A stretch of DNA of 11,571 bases from JADFRG01 sp964590515 (GCA_964590515.1 CAZPZD010000063.1:1-11571), one strand, 5' to 3'; shown: positions 1 through 7,819, numbered from the stretch's first letter. Notes: generated by a model not told the origin, from the sequence alone. Numbers and translations: made by a program.

Positions 1-2
1 GC

Positions 3-1028
3 CTGCAGGCCGGAGACCCGCCCGACTCCTGGCAGGCCCACGCCGGTCAGGAAATTATCGGCACTTACGTCGCCGCGGGTCAGATCGAGCCGCTCAACGA
101 CCTGTTCGATGAAGAAGGCTGGATCGCGGTCATGCCCGATACCCTGATCCCGCTGATCTCGAAGGACGGGCAGATCTACTCGGTCCCGGTCAACATCCAC
201 CGCGCCAACGTAATGTGGACCAACCCGGCGCTGCTGTCGGAGTTGGGCGTGTCGGTGCCGACAACCTGGCCTGAGTTCTTCGCGGCCTGCGAGACGATCG
301 AGGCCGCCGGCAAGATCTGCCTCTCGATGGGAGAGCAGTGGACCGCAGTGCACCTGATGGAGGTCGTGCTGCTCGGTGCGCTAGGCCCGGACGCCTACAG
401 CGCGTTGTGGGACGGCACGGGTGACTGGGGCAGCCCCGAGGTCACCGCCGCCCTGGAGAGCTACAGCCAGGTGCTGCAGCATGTGAACTCGGATGCCGCG
501 GGGCTTACCTGGCAGGACGCCTCTCAGCTGGTGGCCAACGGCGACGCCGCCTTCAACATCATGGGCGACTGGGCCGACGGCTACTTTTCCGGCGACACCA
601 CCGGTGGCAACCTCGGCCTGGTCCCTGGCGAAGGCTATGGCTGGGCGCCGCCTCCAGGGACTGACGGCGTGTTCTCGTTCCTGAGCGACAGCTTCACGCT
701 CGCCAAGGACGCCCCGGATCCGGAGGGCGCCCTGAGCTGGCTGCGAGTCGCCGGTTCCAAGGCAGGGCAGGAAGCCTTCAACCCGGTCAAGGGTTCGATC
801 TGCGCCCGCACCGACTGCGATACGTCGCTCTTCAATGCGTACCTGCAGACGGCGATGGCCGACTGGTCGACCGACACCGTGGTGGGGAGCCTGTGGCACG
901 GCGTGGCCGCCAACGATACCTGGAAGAATGAGATCAACACCGCCCTGGGTCTGTTCCTGACGAACAGCGATGTGGCGGCCTTCCAGGCAGCGCTGGTCAC
1001 CGCTGCAACAACCTACCCGAACAAGTAG
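3..1028 (+). CDS. Family 1 extracellular sugar-binding protein of an ABC transporter (5' partial)
   Basis: Captures a sugar outside the membrane and delivers it to the permeases encoded next. The reading frame is open from base 3, so the first ATG at 132 is internal; 341 residues are visible, and the signal peptide and roughly the first 60-90 residues of a usual 400-430 residue protein lie outside the window. Family signatures seen: DSWQAHAGQ near the left edge, GQIYSVPVNIHRANVMW (after base 168), LVANGDAAFNIMGDWADGYF (about 527-590), FLSDSFTLAKDAPDPEGALSWL, and QEAFNPVKGSI followed by CARTDC, whose two cysteines may pair. These resemble glucose/mannose-type binding proteins (GtsA-like), but the ligand cannot be fixed from sequence. 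The two permeases follow after a 131-nt gap holding a stem-loop, which fits higher expression of the binding protein than of the membrane parts. Function class is firm; substrate is inference. Confidence 0.93.
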   Translation: MQAGDPPDSWQAHAGQEIIGTYVAAGQIEPLNDLFDEEGWIAVMPDTLIPLISKDGQIYSVPVNIHRANVMWTNPALLSELGVSVPTTWPEFFAACETIEAAGKICLSMGEQWTAVHLMEVVLLGALGPDAYSALWDGTGDWGSPEVTAALESYSQVLQHVNSDAAGLTWQDASQLVANGDAAFNIMGDWADGYFSGDTTGGNLGLVPGEGYGWAPPPGTDGVFSFLSDSFTLAKDAPDPEGALSWLRVAGSKAGQEAFNPVKGSICARTDCDTSLFNAYLQTAMADWSTDTVVGSLWHGVAANDTWKNEINTALGLFLTNSDVAAFQAALVTAATTYPNK

Positions 1029-1050
1029 GTCGCCGCGGCTGACACCATCC

Positions 1051-1076
1051 GAGGGGCGGACGTGAGTTCGCCCCTC
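1051..1076 (+). terminator. Stem-loop after the sugar-binding protein gene
   Basis: GAGGGGCG (1051-1058) and CGCCCCTC (1069-1076) form a perfect 8-bp GC-rich stem with a 10-nt loop, 22 nt after the stop codon. Only TCTGTT follows, so it is not a full intrinsic terminator. In sugar ABC operons such as malEFG, a stem-loop in this place protects the binding-protein mRNA or reduces read-through. That role here is inferred from position. Confidence 0.6.
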
Positions 1077-1121
1077 TCTGTTATCCCGAGTCCGACCTCC
1101 GGCGGCGCGACCGACCTGAGC

Positions 1122-1127
1122 TAGAAT
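1122..1127 (+). promoter_or_regulatory. Possible internal -10 box upstream of the first permease gene
   Basis: TAGAAT stands in otherwise GC-rich sequence 32 nt before the permease ATG. The 11-mer TAGAATCAAGC is identical to that at the AbiE promoter (8130-8140). No convincing -35 is seen 16-18 bp upstream (CCGGCG there), so this is a weak call. Confidence 0.3.
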
Positions 1128-1159
1128 CAAGCTGTGCAACGGGGAGCGAGGGAGAGACG

Positions 1160-2107
1160 ATGACAGCCACCCCGGCCGTGTCCTCTCGCTCGGCGACCGT
1201 CCCCGTCCGCTCGGCGCGCCGCCCCAGTCGCGACCAGTGGACGGCAATCTCGGTCGTCCTGCCTTCGATCATCGCCACGGCCATCTTCGTCTACGGGTTC
1301 ATCGGCTGGACCCTGAGGGTTTCGCTCAGCAACTGGACCGGGCTCTTGCCGGACTACTCCTTTGCCGGCCTGCGGCAGTATCTCGATTTGGCGCGAGACG
1401 CCCGCTTCGCCATCGACATCCGCAACACGGCCATCTTCACCGTACTTTTCCTCACCAGCTGCCTGGCCATCGGCCTGTTCCTTGCGATTCTCTTAGATCA
1501 GCGTTTGCGCGGCGAGAACCTCTTCCGCAGTATCTTCCTTTTCCCAATGGCCATCTCCTTCATCGTCACCGGCGTGGCCTGGCGCTGGCTGATGAACGCG
1601 GCCACCGGCAGCCGCATCAGCGGGCTCAATCTGCTGTTTCATCAGCTCGGGCTGGACCCCCTGATCAACGAATGGCATCTGACCGATCCGCCCTGGGGGA
1701 TCGCCTTCATCGTGCTCCCCGCCGTGTGGCAGATGTCGGGCTTCACCATGGCGCTCTACCTGGGGGGACTGCGGGCTATCTCCGATGATTTGCGCGAGGC
1801 GGCCCGGGTCGACGGGGCGAACGAGTTCCAGACCTACCGCTACATTCTGCTTCCCTTGCTGCGGCCGATCACCCTGAGCGCGGTGATCATCCTGGGGCAC
1901 ATCTCGCTCAAGATCTTCGACCTGATCGTCGCCATCAGTCAAAACAACATCGCCCTGGACGTCCCGGCCGTCTATATGTGGCGCACCACGTTCGACGGCA
2001 ACAACTACGGGAAGGGCGCCGCCATCGGCATCCTGATGTTGATCACCGTGGCGGTGCTCATCGTTCCTTATCTGGTGTACAGCATGCGTTCGGAGGCGGA
2101 GCTGTGA
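1160..2107 (+). CDS. Carbohydrate ABC transporter permease, MalF/UgpA/GtsB-like
   Basis: Inner-membrane subunit that forms the sugar channel with the next gene's product. The protein has 315 residues. After a basic N-terminus (about 1-26), hydrophobic segments lie near residues 29-53, 88-112, 122-146, 180-205, 237-260 and 284-308, matching the six-helix binding-protein-dependent permease fold. The EAA loop that docks on the ATPase is at 213-232 (EAARVDGANE, then ILLP). The ATG at 1160 is supported by the purine-rich stretch GGGAGAGA just before it. The stop overlaps the GTG of the next permease. An ATPase partner is not encoded in the visible part of the operon. Family assignment is firm; sugar specificity is unknown. 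Confidence 0.95.
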   Translation: MTATPAVSSRSATVPVRSARRPSRDQWTAISVVLPSIIATAIFVYGFIGWTLRVSLSNWTGLLPDYSFAGLRQYLDLARDARFAIDIRNTAIFTVLFLTSCLAIGLFLAILLDQRLRGENLFRSIFLFPMAISFIVTGVAWRWLMNAATGSRISGLNLLFHQLGLDPLINEWHLTDPPWGIAFIVLPAVWQMSGFTMALYLGGLRAISDDLREAARVDGANEFQTYRYILLPLLRPITLSAVIILGHISLKIFDLIVAISQNNIALDVPAVYMWRTTFDGNNYGKGAAIGILMLITVAVLIVPYLVYSMRSEAEL

Positions 2108-2934
2108 AGGCCCGGTCGGCGCGCCGCGCCACCCGCCCGATCCTCTATGGCCTGATGATCGGAATGGCTGTCTTCTACCTGCTCCCCGTGTATGTTCTGC
2201 TGATCACCGGGTTGAAGAGCTTCGCCGAGGTCGACCTGCAGCGTATGTGGGACCTGCCTACCGGCATCCACTTCGAGAACTTCGCTCTGGCCTTCGACAA
2301 GCTGGCGCCCCACCTGTGGAACAGCTTGCGGCTCGTGATCCCGGCCGCCTTGATCTCTTCGATGATCGGTTCGCTCAACGGCTACGTCTTCTCCAAGTGG
2401 AAGTTCCGCCACTCCGGTTTGGTCTTCACGCTGCTGCTGTTCGGCATGTTCATCCCCTACCAGGCCGTGATTATCCCGCTGGTGCTGTTCATGGAGCGGC
2501 TGGGGCTGCGCGGCTCGATCACCGGTCTGATTCTGGTCCACGTCGTTTACGGCATCGCCATCACTACCTTGATCTTCCGCAACTACTACGCCAGCGTTCC
2601 GACCGAAGTCCTGGAGGCCGGCCGGATGGACGGCGCCGGGTTCTGGGGGCTGTACCGCTACGTGGTCTTCCCCCTATCCATCCCGGCTTTCGTCGTCGTC
2701 CTGATCTGGCAGTTCACCCAGGCCTACAACGACTTCCTTTTCGCGGTCGTTCTCACCGGCAACCGGACCTGGCCGGTGACCGTAGCGCTCAATAACCTGG
2801 CCGGGAGTCAGATCGTGCAGTGGAACGTGCAGATGGCTGGTGCGCTGCTCACGGCCCTCCCCACCTTGCTCGTCTACATTTTCCTCGGGCGCTATTTCCT
2901 GCGCGGCCTGATGGCGGGTGCGCTCAAGGGGTAG
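2104..2934 (+). CDS. Carbohydrate ABC transporter permease, MalG/UgpE/GtsC-like
   Basis: Second channel-forming membrane subunit of the sugar importer, 276 residues from a GTG start. The start is chosen because GTGA overlaps the upstream stop and GGAGG (2092-2096) sits 7 nt before it. The frame is open further upstream to an ATG at 1978, but that would overlap the first permease by 130 nt and adds a non-hydrophobic arginine-rich extension. Hydrophobic segments lie near residues 12-36, 74-92, 105-130, 138-158, 190-208 and 245-266. The EAA loop is at 171-190 (EAGRMDGAGF, then VVFP). YVFSKWKFR, LLLFGMFIPYQ and WPVTVALNNLAG are typical of the GtsC-like glucose/mannose group, suggesting a monosaccharide substrate (inference). 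Confidence 0.95.
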   Translation: MKARSARRATRPILYGLMIGMAVFYLLPVYVLLITGLKSFAEVDLQRMWDLPTGIHFENFALAFDKLAPHLWNSLRLVIPAALISSMIGSLNGYVFSKWKFRHSGLVFTLLLFGMFIPYQAVIIPLVLFMERLGLRGSITGLILVHVVYGIAITTLIFRNYYASVPTEVLEAGRMDGAGFWGLYRYVVFPLSIPAFVVVLIWQFTQAYNDFLFAVVLTGNRTWPVTVALNNLAGSQIVQWNVQMAGALLTALPTLLVYIFLGRYFLRGLMAGALKG

Positions 2935-2970
2935 GGTTCCGCCCCTGGCTCGAATTCTGTCAGCCGAAGA

Positions 2971-3969
2971 ATGATTCTGAAAAAGGTTCGGTGGGGCGTC
3001 CTGAGCACGTCGAAATTCGGGACCGAAGTCGCTATTCCTGCCATGCAGAAGGGGGAATGGGCCGAAGTTCTGGCCATCGCCTCCCGCGACCTGGGTAAGG
3101 CCCAAGTCGCTGCCCAGAGGCTGGGCCTTCCGAAAGCCTATGGATCGTATGAGGAGCTGTTAGCCGATCCGGAGGTCGAGGCGATCTACAACCCGCTTCC
3201 GAACCATCTCCACGTGCCGTGGTCGATCCGAGCGCTCGAGGCAGGGAAGCACGTCCTCTGCGAAAAGCCGATTGCTCGCACCGCGCAGGAAGCGAGCGAA
3301 CTGCTTGCCGCCGCCCAAGCTCATCCGAGGTTGAAGGTGATGGAGGGGTTCATGTACCGCTTCCATCCGCAATGGGAGCGAGTGCGCGCCCTCGTTCAGG
3401 AAGGGAGCATCGGCGTGCTGCGGGCGGTCCATGCGACCTTCAGTTTTTTCAACGAGAACCCGGCCGACATCCGCAATCGGACCGAGGTCGGGGGAGGGGG
3501 GATGCTAGATATCGGTTGTTACGCGGTGTCGGTCTGCCGGTGGCTTTTCGCGGCCGAGCCCCGGAGAGTTGTGGCGACCCTCGAGCCGGACCCCCGGTTC
3601 GGGACCGATCGCCGGGCGTCGGCCATTCTGGAATTCGATCGTGGCATCGGCTCGTTCACAGTCGCAACCCAGCTTGCCCCGTATCAACGGGTCACGGTTC
3701 ACGGTACCCAAGGCTGGATCGACGTTGAGATTCCATTCAATCCTCCACCGGATCAGCCCACCCGACTGGTGCACCGGACGGACGGGGAGGTCGCCGAGCT
3801 CGTCATCGAAGCCGCCGATCAGGATACGATCCAGGCCGATCGATTCTCCGAAGCAGTTCGGGGAGGTCGGCCCCTCCCCACGCCGCTTACGGATGCGGTG
3901 GCCAACATGAAGGTGATCGACGCGGTGTTGGCGAGCGCGGCCGGCGGAAGGTGGGTCGACTGTTCATGA
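2971..3969 (+). CDS. Gfo/Idh/MocA family NAD(P)-dependent oxidoreductase
   Basis: Predicted cytoplasmic sugar or polyol dehydrogenase, 332 residues, the usual length. The N-terminal Rossmann part starts with VRWGVLSTSKFG (6-17). It continues through NPLPNHLH (74-81), where the nucleotide pocket closes, to the family hallmark CEKP (97-100), whose Lys99 is the usual catalytic/cofactor-contacting lysine. The C-terminal sheet domain carries MYRFHPQW (128-135) and GGGGMLDIGCY (174-184). That last motif resembles the xylose/dihydrodiol dehydrogenase-like branch, in which Tyr replaces the His of the D-x-G-x-H motif. The gene starts 36 nt after the permease stop, so it is probably in the same operon and acts on the imported sugar or a derivative. 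The ribosome site is weak (GAAGA directly before ATG). Exact substrate unknown. Confidence 0.92.
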   Translation: MILKKVRWGVLSTSKFGTEVAIPAMQKGEWAEVLAIASRDLGKAQVAAQRLGLPKAYGSYEELLADPEVEAIYNPLPNHLHVPWSIRALEAGKHVLCEKPIARTAQEASELLAAAQAHPRLKVMEGFMYRFHPQWERVRALVQEGSIGVLRAVHATFSFFNENPADIRNRTEVGGGGMLDIGCYAVSVCRWLFAAEPRRVVATLEPDPRFGTDRRASAILEFDRGIGSFTVATQLAPYQRVTVHGTQGWIDVEIPFNPPPDQPTRLVHRTDGEVAELVIEAADQDTIQADRFSEAVRGGRPLPTPLTDAVANMKVIDAVLASAAGGRWVDCS

Positions 3970-3984
3970 GCCAGCCGGCGGACT

Positions 3985-4054
3985 GCCTTCATTAGAGAGT
4001 GCGCGGCCCGTCGCGGGCACACCGCCTTCATTAGAGAGTGGGCGGCCCACCGCG
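3985..4054. repeat. Two imperfect 31-bp direct repeats in a convergent intergenic region
   Basis: Copies at 3985-4015 and 4024-4054 begin GCCTTCATTAGAGAGTG and differ at 3 positions; the period is 39 bp. Each copy can fold its GC-rich right half into a different small hairpin: GCCCG/CGGGC at 4006-4018 in copy 1, GTGGG/CCCAC at 4038-4050 in copy 2. Neither has a T-run. A GCCTCCAT at 4054-4061 could be the start of a decayed third copy. They lie between the oxidoreductase stop and the kinase stop, which face each other, so a role in ending both transcripts is possible but not shown. Confidence 0.75.
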
Positions 4055-4122
4055 CCTCCATCTGTCTAATACTCTCGAAAATTAGCCGCCGGTAGCGCCC
4101 CTCCCCCTTGCCGGCTTGGGTA

Positions 4123-5997
4123 TCAGCCGCCGGCGGATATCTGACAGCCGATATCGAGCTCAACCTGGAGACTATAGCCTCCCGGTAGCGCAGAGGAGGT
4201 GAATTCGAAGCTCAGTGCCTTGGAGGGGAGTTCCTCCGTCCCGCCAAGTTTGCGGTTGCCTTTCAAATCGGAGCTGATGTCGCTTGGTGGAACATCGTCA
4301 GGAGGGCCATTCCAGATTGAGGAGCCGTCGAACCGGATCCGGTCGAGCTTCAGATTGCCGGCCGGCCAGTCCAGCACGATCCGGGTGATCGTCACCGTGG
4401 TCGCGCTGTCGTTGGTTAGCACCCATGATGCTTTTCCCCCCGCCTCATCCACGCCAAAACTTCCCAATGACACCAGCGCGCAGGTGTCCTCGGTGGGGGC
4501 GGGCGAGGGCACCAGGGTGGCTGTCCGACTCGGAGTGCTGGATGGGGTGGCGCTCGGAGTCGGTGTCCGGGTAGCGGTTGGCTTGGGGGTCTGGCTCGCG
4601 GACGTCGGGGACGGTGTGCTGCTGGGCACGGGAGTCGCAGGCGGAGGGATCGGCGGCACCGGTGACCCTGATCCCGCAGTCACGCTGGCGGATGGGCTGA
4701 GTGTCAGGGTTCCGGAGGGCGGCGTGGCGGAGGGACCGAGCAATGCCGCGGCCCCGACTCCTGGCGATGTGGCTGGTCCGTCTCCAGCCGTCAGCTCGAA
4801 TCCGCCACTGGCGACTAGGGTCTGAACCACCGCGGTCTCGATCTCGTGCTGCTGTAGGGGAGGACCCGGAGCGCTTGCGAGCTCGGTAGACAGATCCTGG
4901 ACCATCTCGGCCTGAGCGGTGAGCTGCCGCGGGTCAAGCGAGGCGAGACCATTCAGCCCGCCTTCGGCCGGGCTGGCAATGCGCTCGAGCAGGCCCAACA
5001 GACCGCTGGCGAAGACCGGCAAGGCCAGGACCAATAGCAATAAACCGGAGATCGCAGCCCCGATCCGGACGGCCCGCGCCTTGCGCGAGCGGGTGATCGG
5101 AAGCGGAACGACCGGCGCGGTCGCGCTGGCGCGCGGAAGTTCAATGGTTGGCGCACGATGGGTCAACGGATCCCGCACGTAGGCCAGCGCGGCCTGCAGC
5201 GCCCCGTTCATTTCGGCAACCGTCTCAAACCGTTCGGCCGGATCCTTGGCGGTTGCTTTGAGAATCACCCGGTCCACAGTCTCCGGCACGTTGGGGCTGC
5301 GCGAGCGGGCCGACGGGAACGGATCGCTGACGTGCTTGAGCGCCAGCGCGATCGGTGTCGTTGCCTCGAACGGCAGAGTACCGGACGCCAGCTGGAACAG
5401 AATGACTCCCAGGGAGTATTGGTCGCAACGGGAGTCCACCCGCTCCCCCTTAACTTGCTCTGGAGCAATGTAGGCCGGAGTCCCGATCAAGGCCGAGCCG
5501 GTGAGGCTCATCGTGGCTTCATGGGAACGAGCAAGGCCAAAGTCCGCGAGCAGCGCGTTTCCGTCCGCGTCGAGCAGAATGTTGGAGGGCTTCACATCTC
5601 GGTGCACGATGCCTAGCCGGTGGGCGTAGTCCAACCCAGCGGCCACCTGGTCTAGCATCTTCCCACCCTCGTCCAGCGATATCGGGCCTTGTTTCATCCG
5701 GTCGGTCAGGCTGCCGGCCGGCAGGTACGGCATCACCAGATAGGCATATCCTTCTTGCTCGCCATAGTCGTGGACGGGGACGATGTTCGGGTGATCCAGC
5801 CGGGCAACGAGCTTCACTTCGCGGCGAAAGCGCTTGAGGAAGTCTTCGTTTTCAGCTAGAGCGGGCGAGATGAACTTAACCGCGACGTCGCGGCCGGACT
5901 TGCGGTCGTCGGCGAGGTACACCGTGGCCATTCCACCGCGTCCGATGCGTTCTAGGATCCGATAGTGGCCGAAGAGTCTGCCGGTGAGACTGGACAT
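4123..5997 (-). CDS. PknB-type Ser/Thr protein kinase with one membrane helix and an extracytoplasmic C-terminal domain
   Basis: Signalling kinase of 624 residues. The cytoplasmic catalytic domain (about 11-272) is complete: glycine loop IGRGGMATVY (18-27), VAIK-type Lys41, helix-C Glu60, HRDVKPSN (132-139, Asp134), DFG (152-154), APE (178-180), Asp192 and Arg256. The activation loop has several Ser/Thr. After a linker, a single hydrophobic helix lies at about 311-337. Residues 338-400 look helical, and 410-503 are a Thr/Pro/Ser-rich spacer. Residues 505-624 form a compact, probably beta-rich domain (start CALVSLGSFGVD, end DIGCQI, with a Cys near each end) and no PASTA repeats. That domain may sense a wall or surface ligand; I do not recognise it. 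The DUF4173-like gene lies 208 nt upstream on the same strand. The start has only a weak ribosome site. Confidence 0.93.
   Translation of the reverse strand: MSSLTGRLFGHYRILERIGRGGMATVYLADDRKSGRDVAVKFISPALAENEDFLKRFRREVKLVARLDHPNIVPVHDYGEQEGYAYLVMPYLPAGSLTDRMKQGPISLDEGGKMLDQVAAGLDYAHRLGIVHRDVKPSNILLDADGNALLADFGLARSHEATMSLTGSALIGTPAYIAPEQVKGERVDSRCDQYSLGVILFQLASGTLPFEATTPIALALKHVSDPFPSARSRSPNVPETVDRVILKATAKDPAERFETVAEMNGALQAALAYVRDPLTHRAPTIELPRASATAPVVPLPITRSRKARAVRIGAAISGLLLLVLALPVFASGLLGLLERIASPAEGGLNGLASLDPRQLTAQAEMVQDLSTELASAPGPPLQQHEIETAVVQTLVASGGFELTAGDGPATSPGVGAAALLGPSATPPSGTLTLSPSASVTAGSGSPVPPIPPPATPVPSSTPSPTSASQTPKPTATRTPTPSATPSSTPSRTATLVPSPAPTEDTCALVSLGSFGVDEAGGKASWVLTNDSATTVTITRIVLDWPAGNLKLDRIRFDGSSIWNGPPDDVPPSDISSDLKGNRKLGGTEELPSKALSFEFTSSALPGGYSLQVELDIGCQISAGG
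4495..4770 (-). repeat. Low-complexity coding stretch for the Thr/Pro/Ser-rich kinase spacer
   Basis: Read on the minus strand this encodes about residues 410-501 of the kinase, dense in Pro, Thr and Ser (for example TPKPTATRTPTPSATPSSTP). It is an unstructured spacer that would hold the C-terminal domain away from the membrane. Open frames in the other directions here are a by-product of the codon pattern. Confidence 0.7.
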
Positions 5998-6106
5998 GCG
6001 TGCCTGGTGATCAAGCGATCGGCCGCGCCTGGTGGTGGGCTGCCATCATCTCCCGGAGCTGGATGTGAGGCGGCTTAAGGCGGGTCCGACCGCGTGGGCA
6101 CCCTCG

Positions 6107-6112
6107 ATTATA
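6107..6112 (-). promoter_or_regulatory. Possible -10 box for the kinase gene
   Basis: On the minus strand this reads TATAAT, a perfect -10 hexamer in GC-rich surroundings, 109 nt before the kinase ATG. No good -35 is seen 16-18 bp upstream. It would let the kinase be transcribed apart from the upstream membrane protein gene. The rest of 5998-6205 shows no gene or clear terminator. Confidence 0.35.
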
Positions 6113-6205
6113 AGCCTACGGCCGGAGGCCAGCCGCGGCGGGCTCGCCTATCAGCCTCGCAGCGATCGGCCCGGTCTTCCGCGGACCTCCGATGATTCGC
6201 GTGGC

Positions 6206-7819
6206 TCAATCCAGCCACTGCCCCAGGCATGGGGTTGGATCTACACCCGGGCCGGCTACGATCCAGGCCGTGTCTTCTTGATCCACGGCATATCGTTGGA
6301 GCCGGTCGCGGATCTGATCGAGTGCTTTCGCAGCCTGCATACGACCCCAATTCCATGATTGCCAATCCGGGTCAGTTCGCTGGTCTGCCCGCAAGGCCAG
6401 CTGGCACGCGAGGTGGGCCAACAGCTCGGGCGGGGAGGCCTCGGATAGGCTGCCCGCTAGGGTGGGGAGAGCGTCGCCGGTGAGCTGGGCCAGATAGACC
6501 ACATCCAACTCGCCGCTGGCTTGAAGCCGGGCAATGTTGCGAGAGGCGATGAACCCATCCACGTTGATCAGCCCCAGGGTGGCCACGAACCCGAGTCCGG
6601 CCACGATGCTCGCCGGCGCCAGCACTCTCAAACGCTCCCGGAACAGCAGCGCTGCGAACACCACCAACAGGGCAGCCAGCCAGAAGATGAACAGGTGGGT
6701 GTACGTGCGCAGCCGGGTGAATCCGTAGGCGTTCTCGTACAGCAGCAGGCGCATCAACGCCGAGGCCAGCGTAACTGCCAGCATCGCAATGAGGCCGGCT
6801 CCCAGCCCGTTGAAGGTGCGCCGCTCGCGGCCCGCCTCGCGGCGGCCCAGGTGTGCGAGCGCCAGGACCAGTCCCGAGCTGAGGAATGCGGCCCACACCA
6901 GTTCGCCGAATCCGCGCCGTGCATATTCGGAGTAGGTATAGCCGGCCGCGGTGATGTTCGCTTCTCCGCCGAAGAGATAGCGGAGCTGGATGGCGACAAA
7001 CACCGCGAAGACCAGATTCACCGCGGTGAGCACGACCGCGGTCTCGATGAACCCGAGGAAGGGCTTGAGCAGAGGCTTCGCTTCGCCCATCAATTCCCCT
7101 GGCTCCCGCTCGCGCAGGGCGGTGACCAGCGCGCCCAGGCTGAAGAGGGCGCCCAGTCCGATTACGACGCTACGGCCGATCGCCTCCCGGATCCACTCGA
7201 TATCCAGCCAGGCGAATAGGTTTTCGACCAGATTCTGAAAGACCATGTCGGCCGCGGCCAGCAAGCCGACCAGCACGATCAGCACCGGCAGTGCGAGCAG
7301 CAGACCCCGGACCACCGCTGCCCCACGGCTGCGAGTCGCCCGGTCGCCAGCCAGCCGCCGGGTCGCAAAGGCCACCGTCGCCCAGGGTCGCAGCAGCGAG
7401 TCAAGCGGGACGGTGATCCAGGCCAGGGCGAAGTCGAGCCAGCCGAAGCGCAGCAGTTGGCCGTGGCGCAGGGTCCGCACCCAAAGGCCAAAGAGCAGTA
7501 GGGTGGAGAGCAGGCTGAGCGCCACCGTCAATGGTTCGAGTCGCACGGCGATCAATGCCGAGAAGAAGAAGATCGCCGGAGCCAGGATCAGCGCCGAGCG
7601 GTCGGCCCGCGCGCCTTCCCAGCGGGCAGCGACGAAGAGCGCGCCGGCCGAAAGTGTGGCCCAGATCGGGAAGGAGATTCCTGGCAGGTAGCCGTCGAAG
7701 AGCACCTCAACCGCCACCCCCAACAGGAGGGCGGCACCCGTAAGTTGAAGCGCTCGCTTGGGTAGGCGGGGCCCTTCGGTGCGAGACTGCGCCTCGGTCG
7801 GGGAATCTTCAGACTGCAT
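6206..7819 (-). CDS. Multi-pass membrane protein, DUF4153/DUF4173-like
   Basis: Integral membrane protein of 537 residues and unknown function. The first ~420 residues hold about ten to twelve hydrophobic segments (near 24-45, 52-66, 76-92, 97-114, 125-150, 168-190, 214-235, 255-281, 304-323, 338-361, 374-393 and 401-420). The stretches GLLAAADMVFQNLVENLFAW (185-204), GYTYSEYARRGFGELV (293-308), LYENAYGFTRLRTYTH (360-375) and NVDGFIASRNIAR (419-431) match what I recall as conserved in this family. The soluble tail (about 432-537) contains YLAQLTGDALPTL and an Asp/Trp/Arg-rich end. The start is supported by GGAGAGG 7 nt before the ATG. It lies upstream of, and on the same strand as, the kinase gene; whether they work together is not shown. 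The choice between DUF4153 and DUF4173 was not checked. Confidence 0.82.
   Translation of the reverse strand: MQSEDSPTEAQSRTEGPRLPKRALQLTGAALLLGVAVEVLFDGYLPGISFPIWATLSAGALFVAARWEGARADRSALILAPAIFFFSALIAVRLEPLTVALSLLSTLLLFGLWVRTLRHGQLLRFGWLDFALAWITVPLDSLLRPWATVAFATRRLAGDRATRSRGAAVVRGLLLALPVLIVLVGLLAAADMVFQNLVENLFAWLDIEWIREAIGRSVVIGLGALFSLGALVTALREREPGELMGEAKPLLKPFLGFIETAVVLTAVNLVFAVFVAIQLRYLFGGEANITAAGYTYSEYARRGFGELVWAAFLSSGLVLALAHLGRREAGRERRTFNGLGAGLIAMLAVTLASALMRLLLYENAYGFTRLRTYTHLFIFWLAALLVVFAALLFRERLRVLAPASIVAGLGFVATLGLINVDGFIASRNIARLQASGELDVVYLAQLTGDALPTLAGSLSEASPPELLAHLACQLALRADQRTDPDWQSWNWGRMQAAKALDQIRDRLQRYAVDQEDTAWIVAGPGVDPTPCLGQWLD

Noticed and set aside
381..1247. Long minus-strand frame (288 codons) across the binding-protein gene end
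   Set aside because: Antisense of a clear sugar-binding protein in high-GC DNA; composition is Arg/Gly-rich and has no recognisable domain.
1978..2103. Longer start for the second permease at ATG 1978
   Set aside because: It would overlap the first permease by 130 nt and add an Arg/His-rich non-family extension; GTG 2104 has GGAGG at 7 nt and the usual GTGA overlap.
3985..4054. CRISPR array
   Set aside because: Only two imperfect copies with an 8-bp gap between them, no spacers of normal size and no cas genes.
4199..4825. Long plus-strand frame (208 codons) opposite the kinase gene
   Set aside because: It is the antisense of the kinase tail and Thr/Pro/Ser spacer; the low-complexity codons keep the opposite frame open. 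No family signature.
6032..6358. Plus-strand 108-codon frame across the gap between the kinase and membrane protein genes
   Set aside because: Over 150 nt lie antisense to the membrane protein gene, and the translation shows no recognisable features.
6521..7219. Plus-strand frame (232 codons) inside the DUF4173-like gene
   Set aside because: Gln/His/Glu/Arg-rich antisense shadow of a hydrophobic protein; no ribosome site or family match.
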